Of a DNA stretch of 64,000 nucleotides, positions 15,867-24,334 are shown in pieces. Each line of letters opens with the position of its first letter. Position 1 is the stretch's first letter. The translations under genes were made by a program, and so were the position numbers. Source of the DNA: Thermococcus pacificus. Lineage in GTDB: Archaea; Methanobacteriota_B; Thermococci; Thermococcales; Thermococcaceae. The notes beneath the pieces are model-generated. The model did not search any database, was not told the DNA's origin, and saw only the letters and a program-made list of their open reading frames with translations. The stretch is from positions 1,488,001 through 1,552,000 of the forward strand of contig NZ_CP015102.1 in assembly GCF_002214485.1 (NCBI RefSeq). The letters are read 5' to 3'.

Positions 15867-18338
15867 CTATTTGTCCCTTCCCCAAGTTCTGTGCGATGCT
15901 CTTCCAGTGCTCAACGCCAGGAGGAGAATTGCCAGAGCAAGAGAGATAAGGCCCAGGCACCTGAGGAAGGAGAGGGGATCCTTGAATTTCAGCTCAAGAA
16001 CGTGACTTCCCGCTGGAAGAGCAACTTCCATCAGGCCGAACTCCGTGTTTTTCTTTATCTCAACTTTATTTCCGTCAACGTAGCCCTTCCAGTGGGGGTA
16101 ATAGTTCTCGCTCACAACGACTGTGGAAGCACGTGAGAGGTTAAACTCCAGCCTAATATACCCGTCTCCCATATCAATGACATGATAGGAAACCTTTGGC
16201 GGTTTGATGTAGCCAGCCAGTAATCCTTCCAGAATACCTTTTTCATAGCCGTTGTCAGTGTAGGTTGCATGGTAAGGCAGGTTAAGTCCAACGAAGTAAA
16301 CACGCCCCTTTCCATAGTTCTTATATCCGAGCACGGTGTAGTTTTCAAGCTTTATCAGAGGGGTCATATCGCCGTAGTATGCAGTTGCCGTCCAGGGCTG
16401 GCCTTCGTAAGTAAAGTTCGAGAACGCCGAGACGTTGTAGATAGATGATGTAAAGTTCGCCCGTCCGAAGACCCTGACTATCACAGATTTCACGCCAAAG
16501 CGCGTAGCCTCTGCGTCAGGACTTGGAAAAGTGTTGAGCACGAGCGTTCCGCCGTTTTTGACGTAATCTTCCAGCTTGGGCCAAACCAGAGGATCCCGGT
16601 ATTTGTACCCGTTGAGGATAACTAGGGAGTACTCATTCAGCCCGTCCGTGTAATCGTCCACGTATTCACCCCGTTCATAGGAAACGCCAAGGTCAAAGGG
16701 CCAGTTTCCGATAACTAGAATCCCCGTCTTGGGCTGGAGGAAAGTGAAGTTGCTCCAGCGATAGAGGTGGAAGGGGCCGGAGGAGTATATCTCCTCAAAG
16801 CCAAAGCTTCTGAGGTTCCTTATTATATCCGCGTAACCCCTGTAGTTTTCGTCCGTTATAATATACTTCATGGAGTATGCCCTGAGGGCTTTCCTGGCGA
16901 ACCCGGGGTCTTTTTCAATGGCGTAGTTCAGGTAAGAGTGCTGGGGATAAGCGGGATCGCCCTGCCTGTACCACCCGTCTAAAGAGGGCTTTTCCGCGAG
17001 GGCCGGCGTCCAGGATACTCTTGACCCTTGGGTCATCCCGAGGCCCGGCTGATAAAACCTCCAGCCGGTTGAGTTGTCGTTCCCGACGTAATTCAGAACG
17101 GCCAGGTAATCCCCTGGAAAGTCCTCGGCCTTTAATGAGTTAACCTGAAGTCTGATGTCCGAAAGGGAGAGAACAACGAGAAACGCGAGGAGAATTCCAG
17201 CAGCTGCCTTTCTTTTTGCACCGCTTCCGATTTTTTGAGGGATAAGTCCGCTGAGAACTTCAAAGAGGGCGCCGACGCCGGTTGCTCCAGCGAGTGAGAG
17301 ACTATCGAGCCACCTGTAAGGGGGTATCATGTCGAGGAGGGGAAGCCTGTTGAGGAAGGGAGTTGGGCCGTAGTAGCCAAGCGAGAGCAAGATGGCCGTT
17401 AGGGAAGCCCCAAGAAGGCCTGCTCCAAGGGTCCTTTCTGACTTCTCCCCTTTCGCTAGGAGAACTACAATCCCAACGATTCCCATATAGAAGGCCAGTC
17501 CCTGGTAGAATGACCAGGAAGATGTGTGGAACAGTAACTCTCTCAGCCTAACGCTCTGAAACTTGAAAAGGTACTCAATGCTGTTCTCCTTTAGGAAGTG
17601 TGCGTTGCTCTTCTCCAGCAAAAACGGGAGAACCCAGAAAGATGAAATCAAAAGGGCTGTAACGCCGGCTATGAGCAGGTTAAGGGCGATGTCCCTAACG
17701 CCGTTCCTCCTAGTTATCCAGACGTAGGGGAGAAGAAACAGCACCATCAACCCAAAGCTCACGAAAAGGGTGTGGTGAGCTAATCCCACAGCGGCCAGAA
17801 AGAGGCCTGAGAGCACGGCATATCTCCAGTTTTTGCGGGTTATGTAAAGTAATGCCAGGATGAAAAGGGGAGCAAGGTTGATTGCAAAGAACCTTGGAAA
17901 GTTCCCCTCCGGCGAGAGAACCCTCAGGTGGTAGACTGATAAGGCGTAGACGATTCCAGATAGGTATGAAGACGCATCGGAGAAGCCGAGCTCCTTGAGG
18001 AGAATCCTAGTGGATATGGCACCAACTAGGATTGCCAGTAGAACGGTCAGTTTATAGCCCGTTACCGCGGATGAAGCTATTTTACCAAGGAGAGCACCGA
18101 TAAAGTATGAGAGGGGCGGATAAAACCTCAAGAAGGGATAACCGCCGTACCAGTCCTCAATCCATGGGGAGTAACCTTGCATAAGCTTCCATATCTTGAA
18201 GAGGTGGCCGTAGGCGTCGCCTCCCCATGAGGGGGGATAGCCCGAAGAGAGGAACCCCCTTAACACGAAGAGGGATAGGAAGAAAACGGAGAGTATGAAG
18301 AGGGCCTCGCGGGTTCTAGCGCTTCTGATTTCAACCAT
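15867..18338 (-). CDS. Large membrane protein with 6-pyruvoyl-tetrahydropterin-synthase-related (PTPS-related) domain
   Basis: 823 residues. At least ten hydrophobic helices fill the first 370 residues, including GGDAYGHLFKIW and WYGGYPFLRFYPPLSY near the N-terminus, a pattern of GT39/PMT-like membrane enzymes annotated as PTPS-related. A large extracytoplasmic region follows, and the tail ends in one more helix and a basic end. A role in surface polysaccharide or glycoprotein assembly is likely but unproven. ATG 18338 follows GAGGTGAG. It starts 14 bp after the secreted-protein gene at 18352, so the two share an operon. Confidence 0.7.
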   Translation of the reverse strand: MVEIRSARTREALFILSVFFLSLFVLRGFLSSGYPPSWGGDAYGHLFKIWKLMQGYSPWIEDWYGGYPFLRFYPPLSYFIGALLGKIASSAVTGYKLTVLLAILVGAISTRILLKELGFSDASSYLSGIVYALSVYHLRVLSPEGNFPRFFAINLAPLFILALLYITRKNWRYAVLSGLFLAAVGLAHHTLFVSFGLMVLFLLPYVWITRRNGVRDIALNLLIAGVTALLISSFWVLPFLLEKSNAHFLKENSIEYLFKFQSVRLRELLFHTSSWSFYQGLAFYMGIVGIVVLLAKGEKSERTLGAGLLGASLTAILLSLGYYGPTPFLNRLPLLDMIPPYRWLDSLSLAGATGVGALFEVLSGLIPQKIGSGAKRKAAAGILLAFLVVLSLSDIRLQVNSLKAEDFPGDYLAVLNYVGNDNSTGWRFYQPGLGMTQGSRVSWTPALAEKPSLDGWYRQGDPAYPQHSYLNYAIEKDPGFARKALRAYSMKYIITDENYRGYADIIRNLRSFGFEEIYSSGPFHLYRWSNFTFLQPKTGILVIGNWPFDLGVSYERGEYVDDYTDGLNEYSLVILNGYKYRDPLVWPKLEDYVKNGGTLVLNTFPSPDAEATRFGVKSVIVRVFGRANFTSSIYNVSAFSNFTYEGQPWTATAYYGDMTPLIKLENYTVLGYKNYGKGRVYFVGLNLPYHATYTDNGYEKGILEGLLAGYIKPPKVSYHVIDMGDGYIRLEFNLSRASTVVVSENYYPHWKGYVDGNKVEIKKNTEFGLMEVALPAGSHVLELKFKDPLSFLRCLGLISLALAILLLALSTGRASHRTWGRDK

Positions 18339-18351
18339 GCCCTCACCTCTT

Positions 18352-19095
18352 TCACCCGATTACCGAGGAGAGGTAGTCGAAGAGGGGCTTAAGGAACGGG
18401 AATTCGGGAACCTGGGTGCTATCGGTAACTGTTTCACCGCTGTCCTCGTAGGCGTTTCTGCTGATGGTGTGGTCATCTTTATAGTAGTCATCGTTGTTGT
18501 CATCTCCATCCTCGTCTTTCTCGAAGTCTTCACTTGCAACAAGCTGCCCGTTCCAGTACTCCTTGACGTCGTCTATGTACATGTCGTAAGTGCAGTTGTC
18601 ATCCCATGCTCCAGAGTTCACCCGCTGAACCTTTTTTACGTTCGCTGGAAATTCTACCGTCGTAGTGGAATCAATTACGAACCTGACACTTGTCGTGGTC
18701 ATCTCTATTCTATACCTGTGGGGTTTGCTCATGTCCAGAGGAATGGTGGTGGAGTTAGTTGGAGTCTTTAGGAGTACCTCATTCTCTCCATACCAATATA
18801 TCGAGTAAGTATTATCATTGTTATTATTGCTGGTACCCTGAACCTCAAGTAGGGCGACGTAAGCACTTCCAGAGTAGTTAGTGACGAAGACAGTTTGCTC
18901 AACTGCAAAGACGTCGCCGTTTCCTAGTTGTTTGTTACCTTTGTGTATTTCAACGTAGTGACTCTTCATGTCATAGCTCCACACGTGGAGTACATTGCCA
19001 CTCATCTGGGCACCGCTAACGTTACCCAACCCCATAAGGATGAGCATGAGCGCGATTAAGGGAACTGCAACCTTCACTCTCTCAACACCAACCAT
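18352..19095 (-). CDS. Secreted surface protein with acidic, Asn/Asp-rich tail ending in a PEFP motif
   Basis: 247 residues. A signal peptide (VAVPLIALMLILMG, cleavage near VSGAQ) precedes a beta-rich domain with several N-glycosylation sequons (NYSG, NSTT, NCTY). The fold could be concanavalin-like, given DMSKPHRYRIEM, but this is uncertain. A stretch rich in Asp and Asn follows, then VPEFPFLKPLFDYLSSVIG at the end. PEF motifs mark some archaeosortase substrates, but the usual long helix and basic end are missing. ATG 19095 follows GGAGGTGAG. It is the first gene after promoter copy 1. Confidence 0.65.
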   Translation of the reverse strand: MVGVERVKVAVPLIALMLILMGLGNVSGAQMSGNVLHVWSYDMKSHYVEIHKGNKQLGNGDVFAVEQTVFVTNYSGSAYVALLEVQGTSNNNNDNTYSIYWYGENEVLLKTPTNSTTIPLDMSKPHRYRIEMTTTSVRFVIDSTTTVEFPANVKKVQRVNSGAWDDNCTYDMYIDDVKEYWNGQLVASEDFEKDEDGDDNNDDYYKDDHTISRNAYEDSGETVTDSTQVPEFPFLKPLFDYLSSVIG

Positions 19096-19124
19096 GTCTC
19101 TCACCTCCATAATCAATAGACAGT

Positions 19125-19185
19125 TTTGACTTTAAATAATCTTTAGTCAGACCTTCGAACGACCTATGTTAGGTTACCCTTATAA
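19125..19185 (-). promoter_or_regulatory. 61-bp conserved promoter/operator, copy 1
   Basis: Matches 21214-21274 at 55 of 61 positions, far above what unrelated intergenic DNA would show. Read on the minus strand it has a TTAGG-like element (TAAGGGTAACCTAA), TTCGAA, then the interrupted repeat GACT-N13-AGTC spanning a TATA-like TTATTTAAA. It lies 30 bp upstream of the secreted-protein start at 19095. Confidence 0.75.
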
Positions 19186-19264
19186 TCTTTTATCCCCAAA
19201 ATTGTCCAGTTTGTCCTCAAATCTGTCGAACCGCTTGAAAGGAAAATTACATGGGGGGACACAG

Positions 19265-20038
19265 TCAATCCCCGTAGAACTTCTCCTCGAAAACGTCTAT
19301 CCCGACCTCAAGGCTTTCCAGCCAGTCGAGGAACTTCCCGACGTTCTCGTCACTGAAGATGGCCCCATGCTGGGGTGCTATGACCTTCGGGTTTAGCTTT
19401 CTCACATGCCTCGCCCACGCCCTCAGTGCCTTTGTGGAGCTCATATAGCGCTTGTGAAAGCCCTCCATGTATTTGGCATGCTCATCGAAGTCTTCCACAA
19501 AGAGATACCACTCGCCCTCGGGAAAAGCCGCCGCACCTATGTCTGCACTGAACAGTATCCCGCTCTTCTCGTCGTAGAATGAGAAGTTCCCCGGACTGTG
19601 GAGGTAGTGGCTTGGAACGGCCTTTATCGTTGAGTTTCCGAGATTGAAACTCGAACCCTTGTCCGGAATACCTATCGTCCTCCCCGCGCTGAGAACTGCA
19701 AGGTGCGGGAGGAAACGAACCCAGAGTTCTGAGATGACGAACTTCGCCAGCGGGGCGTACTCGAACCAGAGATTTAGACCTGCTATGACGTCCGGATCCT
19801 GGTGGGAGTACATGAGGTACTTTATCCGGGTCGGCGGGACTATCGATGAGACGTTTTTAAGAACCCTGGAGAAGACGAAAAAGCCTCCGGGCTCGATCAG
19901 AGCGGCTTCGTTACCATCGACTACCAGATACTGATTGGTGAGAATCCCCTTCTCGTCCTCGGCTTCCTCTATGCCAAGCCAGTAGACCCTGTGTTCACCA
20001 TCATCATACAGGGGATAGCTGTTCATGTTCCTTATCAT
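19265..20038 (-). CDS. Metallo-beta-lactamase-fold di-iron protein (ODP/flavodiiron-like, no flavodoxin domain)
   Basis: 257 residues. HQDPDV is the H-x-D-x-D metal motif seen in oxygen-binding di-iron proteins, and VPSHYLHSPGNF, SADIGAA and APQHGA supply the remaining ligand positions. It lacks the C-terminal flavodoxin domain of flavodiiron oxygen reductases, so it may sense or bind oxygen or use a separate flavodoxin. AGGAGGTG precedes ATG 20038. It is the last gene of a three-gene operon under promoter copy 2. Confidence 0.8.
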   Translation of the reverse strand: MIRNMNSYPLYDDGEHRVYWLGIEEAEDEKGILTNQYLVVDGNEAALIEPGGFFVFSRVLKNVSSIVPPTRIKYLMYSHQDPDVIAGLNLWFEYAPLAKFVISELWVRFLPHLAVLSAGRTIGIPDKGSSFNLGNSTIKAVPSHYLHSPGNFSFYDEKSGILFSADIGAAAFPEGEWYLFVEDFDEHAKYMEGFHKRYMSSTKALRAWARHVRKLNPKVIAPQHGAIFSDENVGKFLDWLESLEVGIDVFEEKFYGD

Positions 20039-20845
20039 TCAAACACCTCCTATCGGGACCCACACGTTCACCATATAAGCTCCCTTTATCCCGGACGCTA
20101 TCTCAAGGGCCCTTCTCGCGTCCTCATCGTTTTCCACCTTCACGACCTCCACGCCTTCTGAAGTCCTGTGCTCTATCGCCAGTATTCTGCTCCCGTCAAG
20201 GAGAACCTTAAAGGAACTGCTTCCGTCGCTGGTTATTCCGGAAATGTAAAGGATTCTGTCCGGTATCGTGGCCCTGAGTTCACTTATGATGTCGAAGAGG
20301 CCCTTTTCGCCGATGATGTGGAGCCCGCTCTGAACCATTCTTGACCTGGAGAGGAAGCTCGCGACGCTCATTGGGTCTGCAAAGTCCACGTTTACCGCTA
20401 TGCTCTCTTTGGTACCCGCTGGAACTTGAACCTGCTCCTGAACCGGCCGGTTCTCGGCCATTTCCTTGAGTACTGACCCTATCTTCTCGACGAAGTCCTG
20501 GAGGGTCTTCCCGAGCCAGAACTCACCTTTTCCCTTGTAGGAGAGCTCGAGGACTGCGCTTGTGTTCTTCCGCCATTCTTTCAGCGTGACCACGAGGGAT
20601 ATGTGCCCCTTCTCACCTGTTCCGTCGTATATGTGGCTGTTGTAGTCCGAGTGGTATTCAAAGCGATAAACGTCCCTGAACTTGAAGATGAACCTGGGGA
20701 GCATTATCTCTGCCTTCAGGCCGTCCTTCATGCTCACTCTTACCACGTAGGGCCAATTGGTTATGAATGATGGAGCGTCGTTGAGAACCGCTTCAACTGC
20801 TTCCTTGGGGGCAGCTATCTCCACAGTGGTGTTTTTTCTTTTCAT
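20039..20845 (-). CDS. Two-domain protein with SRPBCC-like N-terminus, function unknown
   Basis: 268 residues. The first 140 read like a START/SRPBCC lipid-binding fold (TTVEIAAPKEAVEAVL, then alternating strands and a long helix ending VLKEMAENR). After a Pro/Val/Gln linker, the second part is an alpha/beta domain I do not recognise (FDIISELRATIPDRIL). The start overlaps the stop of the upstream gene (ATGA), and the di-iron protein gene begins right after its stop, so the three products probably work together. Confidence 0.6.
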   Translation of the reverse strand: MKRKNTTVEIAAPKEAVEAVLNDAPSFITNWPYVVRVSMKDGLKAEIMLPRFIFKFRDVYRFEYHSDYNSHIYDGTGEKGHISLVVTLKEWRKNTSAVLELSYKGKGEFWLGKTLQDFVEKIGSVLKEMAENRPVQEQVQVPAGTKESIAVNVDFADPMSVASFLSRSRMVQSGLHIIGEKGLFDIISELRATIPDRILYISGITSDGSSSFKVLLDGSRILAIEHRTSEGVEVVKVENDEDARRALEIASGIKGAYMVNVWVPIGGV

Positions 20846-21156
20846 AGCTGTTCCTCCAGAGCATTTTGAAGTTTAAGATATATCCCTTCTGGGCCTTCCC
20901 TTGGTTCAACGGGAACGATGAAGCTTACCTCGTTCCCCTCCCTGATGATAAGGGGCCTCTCTTCCGTGTGCAGAACCACGTCCATCTCGACCAGAGAAGC
21001 CACTCCGTTCAGGATCCTTGCCCTGCCAACGAGGTGCGGCACAGCCAGCTGTGAACCCTCGACTATCTTCCCCCACATTGAGTATATTGCCTCGAACGCT
21101 TTTGGTGCTAATATCGGCTTGCTCTTCAATCCAAATGAGTTTGTAACTACCTCCAT
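20842..21156 (-). CDS. Small hypothetical protein, first gene of the SRPBCC/di-iron operon
   Basis: 104 residues, alpha/beta, no membrane segment or cysteine. I do not recognise the family. It has strands such as IREGNEVSFIVPVEP and a C-terminal helix LQNALEEQL. ATG 21156 follows GGAGGTGAG; the ATG at 21171 precedes that site. Promoter copy 2 lies 58 bp upstream. Confidence 0.6.
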   Translation of the reverse strand: MEVVTNSFGLKSKPILAPKAFEAIYSMWGKIVEGSQLAVPHLVGRARILNGVASLVEMDVVLHTEERPLIIREGNEVSFIVPVEPREGPEGIYLKLQNALEEQL

Positions 21157-21213
21157 CCCACTCACCTCCATACGATCTCTCCTGGGAGATCGTTCCTAGT
21201 TATATCCACTATG

Positions 21214-21274
21214 TTTGACTTTAAATTATCTTTAGTCAGATCTTCGAACGACTCATGTTAGGTTGGCCTTATAA
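21214..21274 (-). promoter_or_regulatory. 61-bp conserved promoter/operator, copy 2
   Basis: Matches 19125-19185 at 55 of 61 positions and has the same order of elements: TTAGG-type element (TTAGGTTGGCCTTA on the plus strand), TTCGAA, and GACT-N13-AGTC around the TATA region. It stands between the archaeosortase stop and the three-gene operon starting at 21156. Confidence 0.75.
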
Positions 21275-21301
21275 GTATTTCCCAAAAAAATGGAAAAATC
21301 C

Positions 21302-21820
21302 TCAAAATTTGCTGGGTTTTGTTGAAGACCTCAGGCCCAGCAAAAATACATGGGCTATGAGAATAACTACGAGCAGGAACAGGAGGATGGGACCGACCGT
21401 GTAATGAAACGTATTGAATGCCCCCTCCCCGAATTCGTAGTAGAGATATATCGAGAAGAACACGCGAAGGATGTTCGCGATGTATATCGCTGAAACCCCA
21501 AACAGCCATTCCATTGGTTTCTTCTTAAGTCCTGGAAGGAGGAGGTATATGAGCGTGTAAAGCGTCATGCTGAAAGCTCCGCTGCACTGCCACGTTATCT
21601 CAAAGGACATCCTATCGGCGGGAACATAAATCTGCCCCCCAACGAGGTGGTTCTCTATCCCGAAGGTCTCCAGGAGTAAGTGTATGTTTGAAGCCTCAAT
21701 CCTTATGAGGGGCTTCCCCACCGCGAAGCCAATCAGCAATGTTACTATGGGAAACACCGTGAGATAGGCTGCCAGTATCAGAAGGTTTTTCCTCTCCCCC
21801 GACAACTTCATAGGTTCCAT
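21302..21820 (-). CDS. Archaeosortase/exosortase family protein
   Basis: 172 residues with five or six helices. The family's Cys-Arg-His triad is visible: WQCSGAFSMTLYT, YIANILRVFFSIYL and FNTFHYTVGPILLF. Exosortase-type enzymes cut C-terminal sorting signals of exported proteins in the membrane and attach the protein to a lipid or glycan. ATG 21820 follows GGGAGG and the N-terminus overlaps the upstream regulator gene by 125 bp, which is unusual. It is the last gene of a four-gene operon. Confidence 0.88.
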   Translation of the reverse strand: MEPMKLSGERKNLLILAAYLTVFPIVTLLIGFAVGKPLIRIEASNIHLLLETFGIENHLVGGQIYVPADRMSFEITWQCSGAFSMTLYTLIYLLLPGLKKKPMEWLFGVSAIYIANILRVFFSIYLYYEFGEGAFNTFHYTVGPILLFLLVVILIAHVFLLGLRSSTKPSKF

Positions 21821-22982
21821 CCTCCCGTTTCCTTACGAGGCCGTAGTTCTCCATTATAGTGCAGTTGTGATGAACCGTGGACTTGCTCAGGTTAAGCAGA
21901 CGGGCAAGCTCACTTACTCCCCTCGGCCTTTCCTTGAGGAGCTCGTAAATCCTTCTCCGCGTCTCGTTTTCCAGGAGGAAAAGTTTAATCGCCTCTTCTC
22001 TCTTTCCAACCGGGTAGAAGATTATAGTGTTGCCCACGGAGATTTCTTCGAGAAGCTTTGCCCTCGTGAGGACACGCAGGTGCCATCTTGCATTGGTCCT
22101 CGATATGCCAAATGTAGATGTCACATCTGTAAGAGTCGAATAACCCCTCGCCTTTATGTATCCGTATATTCCCTTTCTCGTGGTGTTCTGCAGAACCTGC
22201 CCGGGGGGTGTAAGAAAGCGGCCAATGACGATTATCGGGAGGGATTTAACCAGTTCCCGGAACTTTTGTACCTGGGGATTGTTTGAGGTTGCCACATATC
22301 CAGCCAGCGCAAGCGCTCCAAGGGCACCACCCACCAAAATAGCCTTCGATGGGCCTGCGTGTGAATAGTGCTTTATGAGTGCAACAACGAATTCGGGCAC
22401 GGCGGGGTTGAGGGTGTCTAGGTAGTAGGCCGATGGATTAATCCCCACCACCACGAGCTTTCCCCTTCCAAGGGGAATCTCCGTTACTATTGGAATTCCA
22501 TCCGATTCGAGGAGAACCTTTGATTTCCTGGCCTTTACAATTACAAGCCCGTACCTGTCGGAATCGTACCCGAACTCCTTAAACTTTAGGATATCGTTGG
22601 GCTCGACTGGTATTATCCCGGCCGATGTGTAATTTAAATGTATTCCAGCCAATTCTAAAATACCCTGGTTCCCCATTTCAACTGCCCTCAACGTGTTCAG
22701 TCCAACTATAACGGTTCTTCCATCTTTGGCGTCCCGAATGAGACTGGACGGGAGGTCTCTGTTGCTCTCATTTAAAAAAGCATAATTGATGTCAAGTGCA
22801 ACTATTAGATCCCCATCTGGTTCATTACTGAGGACAATTCCAGTACTATTTGAGATGGCGCGGTAAAGCGGGATATCCCCCGGATCTGAGGGAATGTAAA
22901 CTGCCGTAACGGCCGCAACCAGTGGTGAAAGGGTGAAGATGGCGACTGCAACAAGCACGAACAGGTGTGAGGCCTTTACCAT
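21696..22982 (-). CDS. Membrane-spanning regulator: extracytoplasmic GATase-like domain, TM helix, tandem winged helices
   Basis: 428 residues. An N-terminal signal/anchor is followed by a DUF4350/GATase-like region (GRTVIVGLNTLRAV, GRGKLVVVGINPSAYYLDTL) with N-glycosylation sequons. A TM helix ILVGGALGALALAGYVA near residue 220 comes next. The C-terminal half has two winged helices: TLTDVTSTFGISRTNARWHL, and SELARLLNLSKSTVHHNC with the wing REDGTYEVV. It looks like a one-component signal transducer reading an outside cue and binding DNA. The gene overlaps the archaeosortase gene at its 3' end and the GT2 gene by 7 bp at its 5' end. Confidence 0.75.
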   Translation of the reverse strand: MVKASHLFVLVAVAIFTLSPLVAAVTAVYIPSDPGDIPLYRAISNSTGIVLSNEPDGDLIVALDINYAFLNESNRDLPSSLIRDAKDGRTVIVGLNTLRAVEMGNQGILELAGIHLNYTSAGIIPVEPNDILKFKEFGYDSDRYGLVIVKARKSKVLLESDGIPIVTEIPLGRGKLVVVGINPSAYYLDTLNPAVPEFVVALIKHYSHAGPSKAILVGGALGALALAGYVATSNNPQVQKFRELVKSLPIIVIGRFLTPPGQVLQNTTRKGIYGYIKARGYSTLTDVTSTFGISRTNARWHLRVLTRAKLLEEISVGNTIIFYPVGKREEAIKLFLLENETRRRIYELLKERPRGVSELARLLNLSKSTVHHNCTIMENYGLVRKREDGTYEVVGGEEKPSDTGSLSHGVSHSNIADWLRGGEAPHKD

Positions 22983-24334
22983 CCCTGAGCCACCCCCCTG
23001 AGAAACCTCAACGTGGCATCCAGTTTTGCAAGAGAGAGTAGGGGGTTGTAGAAGAGGTAGTACAAGAAAATCGTGGGGATGTTTCTCAAAGCTTCCTTGG
23101 AACCCCTCTCAATGACCATAAGAGTACCACTCATGAAGACGCCTGGTATATACTGGATGAAGAATACAAAGAGAAACAGGAACACCATAATGTCTGGTGG
23201 CAGGTTTATGTCGGTTATCGATATTCCCAGGTAGTGTCTAAAAAGGACGATAACTGGCAGGAGAATTATTCCTGTGATCTGGATAACCGCCAGAACGTAT
23301 TCCAGCACAATTGAATGCAGGAACATGAAAATACCCTTCTCCCCATATTTTGGGTTTAGGATAAGGTCATCGTGCTTCCTTAAAACCTGAAGGCCGCCAT
23401 AGTACCAGCGTATCCTCTGCCTGTACAGTCTCCTCCAGCTCTGCTCCGGCTCAGTGTAAACCACGGCACCCGGTTCAAAATTTGAGTCAAGACCTGCTCT
23501 AAATGCTATAACCGTGAGGTCAAAATCCTCCGCCAGAGTGTCCTTTGGAATGGCCGGAAGTGATTTTATGAAATAGCCCTTGAACGCTGAGAATGCGCCG
23601 GGAATCACCAGCAGCCAGCCCAGGTAGCCTTGAATCCTTCTCCCTAACTCAAACGAATGGAGGAACTCTATCTCCTGGAATTTTTCAATCCAGTTTCCAA
23701 ATCGCCGCTCTATTCGTATAACTCCTGTTGAAATACCTACGAGGGAGCGTTCATAGAGGCTCTCCACTATTCTGCGCAGGGAATACCCGTTCCCAAAATA
23801 TGAATCCGCGTCCATCGTTATTATAACGTCCCCCTTCGCGGATTTTATGCCGTCTTCCAGAGATTGAGCCTTTCCGAGGTTCTTCTCGTGCCGGATTACC
23901 TTCACTCCATACCTCGACGCTATCTCGCCAGTCCCGTCCTCACTCCCGTCATCAACGATTATAACCTCCACAAGGTTGTAGGGATAGTCCTGATACTCTA
24001 TGCTCTCTATGAGCCGCTCTATGGTAAGGGCTTCATTGTGGGCGGGCACTACTATTGACACGCGGGGGTAGAAGCGGGGCGGTTTGATAAGTCCTTCATT
24101 CGACCGGTAATAGAGATAGAATATGAAATACGCAGTGTAGAGGAATATAATGAAAGCCCCCGTAAGGTAGAACAGATAACGAACGAATGAATAGACTGAG
24201 TATCTATCAACCGCACGTCCAAAAATGAACAGAACGGCCCTCCAACTGCTCCACTGGAGGAAAGAATAATCCAAATAGACAACATACGCGGAGATTATAA
24301 ACGCCGAGAGGTACGAAAGAACTTTTCTTCTCAT
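22976..24334 (-). CDS. Processive GT2 glycosyltransferase (polysaccharide synthase type)
   Basis: 452 residues. Two N-terminal helices, a GT-A domain and three or more C-terminal helices. Catalytic motifs of processive synthases are present: VPAHNEA, IIVDDGSEDGT, DADSYF (DXD-like), AEDFDLT (the TED-type Asp) and QRIRWYYGG (QxxRW). Related enzymes make cellulose, hyaluronan, chitin or poly-GlcNAc and push the chain through the membrane. The polymer here is unknown. Starts in an ATGA overlap with the upstream regulator and sits between two membrane regulators. Confidence 0.85.
   Translation of the reverse strand: MRRKVLSYLSAFIISAYVVYLDYSFLQWSSWRAVLFIFGRAVDRYSVYSFVRYLFYLTGAFIIFLYTAYFIFYLYYRSNEGLIKPPRFYPRVSIVVPAHNEALTIERLIESIEYQDYPYNLVEVIIVDDGSEDGTGEIASRYGVKVIRHEKNLGKAQSLEDGIKSAKGDVIITMDADSYFGNGYSLRRIVESLYERSLVGISTGVIRIERRFGNWIEKFQEIEFLHSFELGRRIQGYLGWLLVIPGAFSAFKGYFIKSLPAIPKDTLAEDFDLTVIAFRAGLDSNFEPGAVVYTEPEQSWRRLYRQRIRWYYGGLQVLRKHDDLILNPKYGEKGIFMFLHSIVLEYVLAVIQITGIILLPVIVLFRHYLGISITDINLPPDIMVFLFLFVFFIQYIPGVFMSGTLMVIERGSKEALRNIPTIFLYYLFYNPLLSLAKLDATLRFLRGVAQGW

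Noticed and set aside
18352-18400. Canonical PEF-CTERM sorting domain in the secreted protein
   Set aside because: The PEFP motif is present but the long hydrophobic helix and the basic tail that define the domain are missing, so only a tentative link is made.
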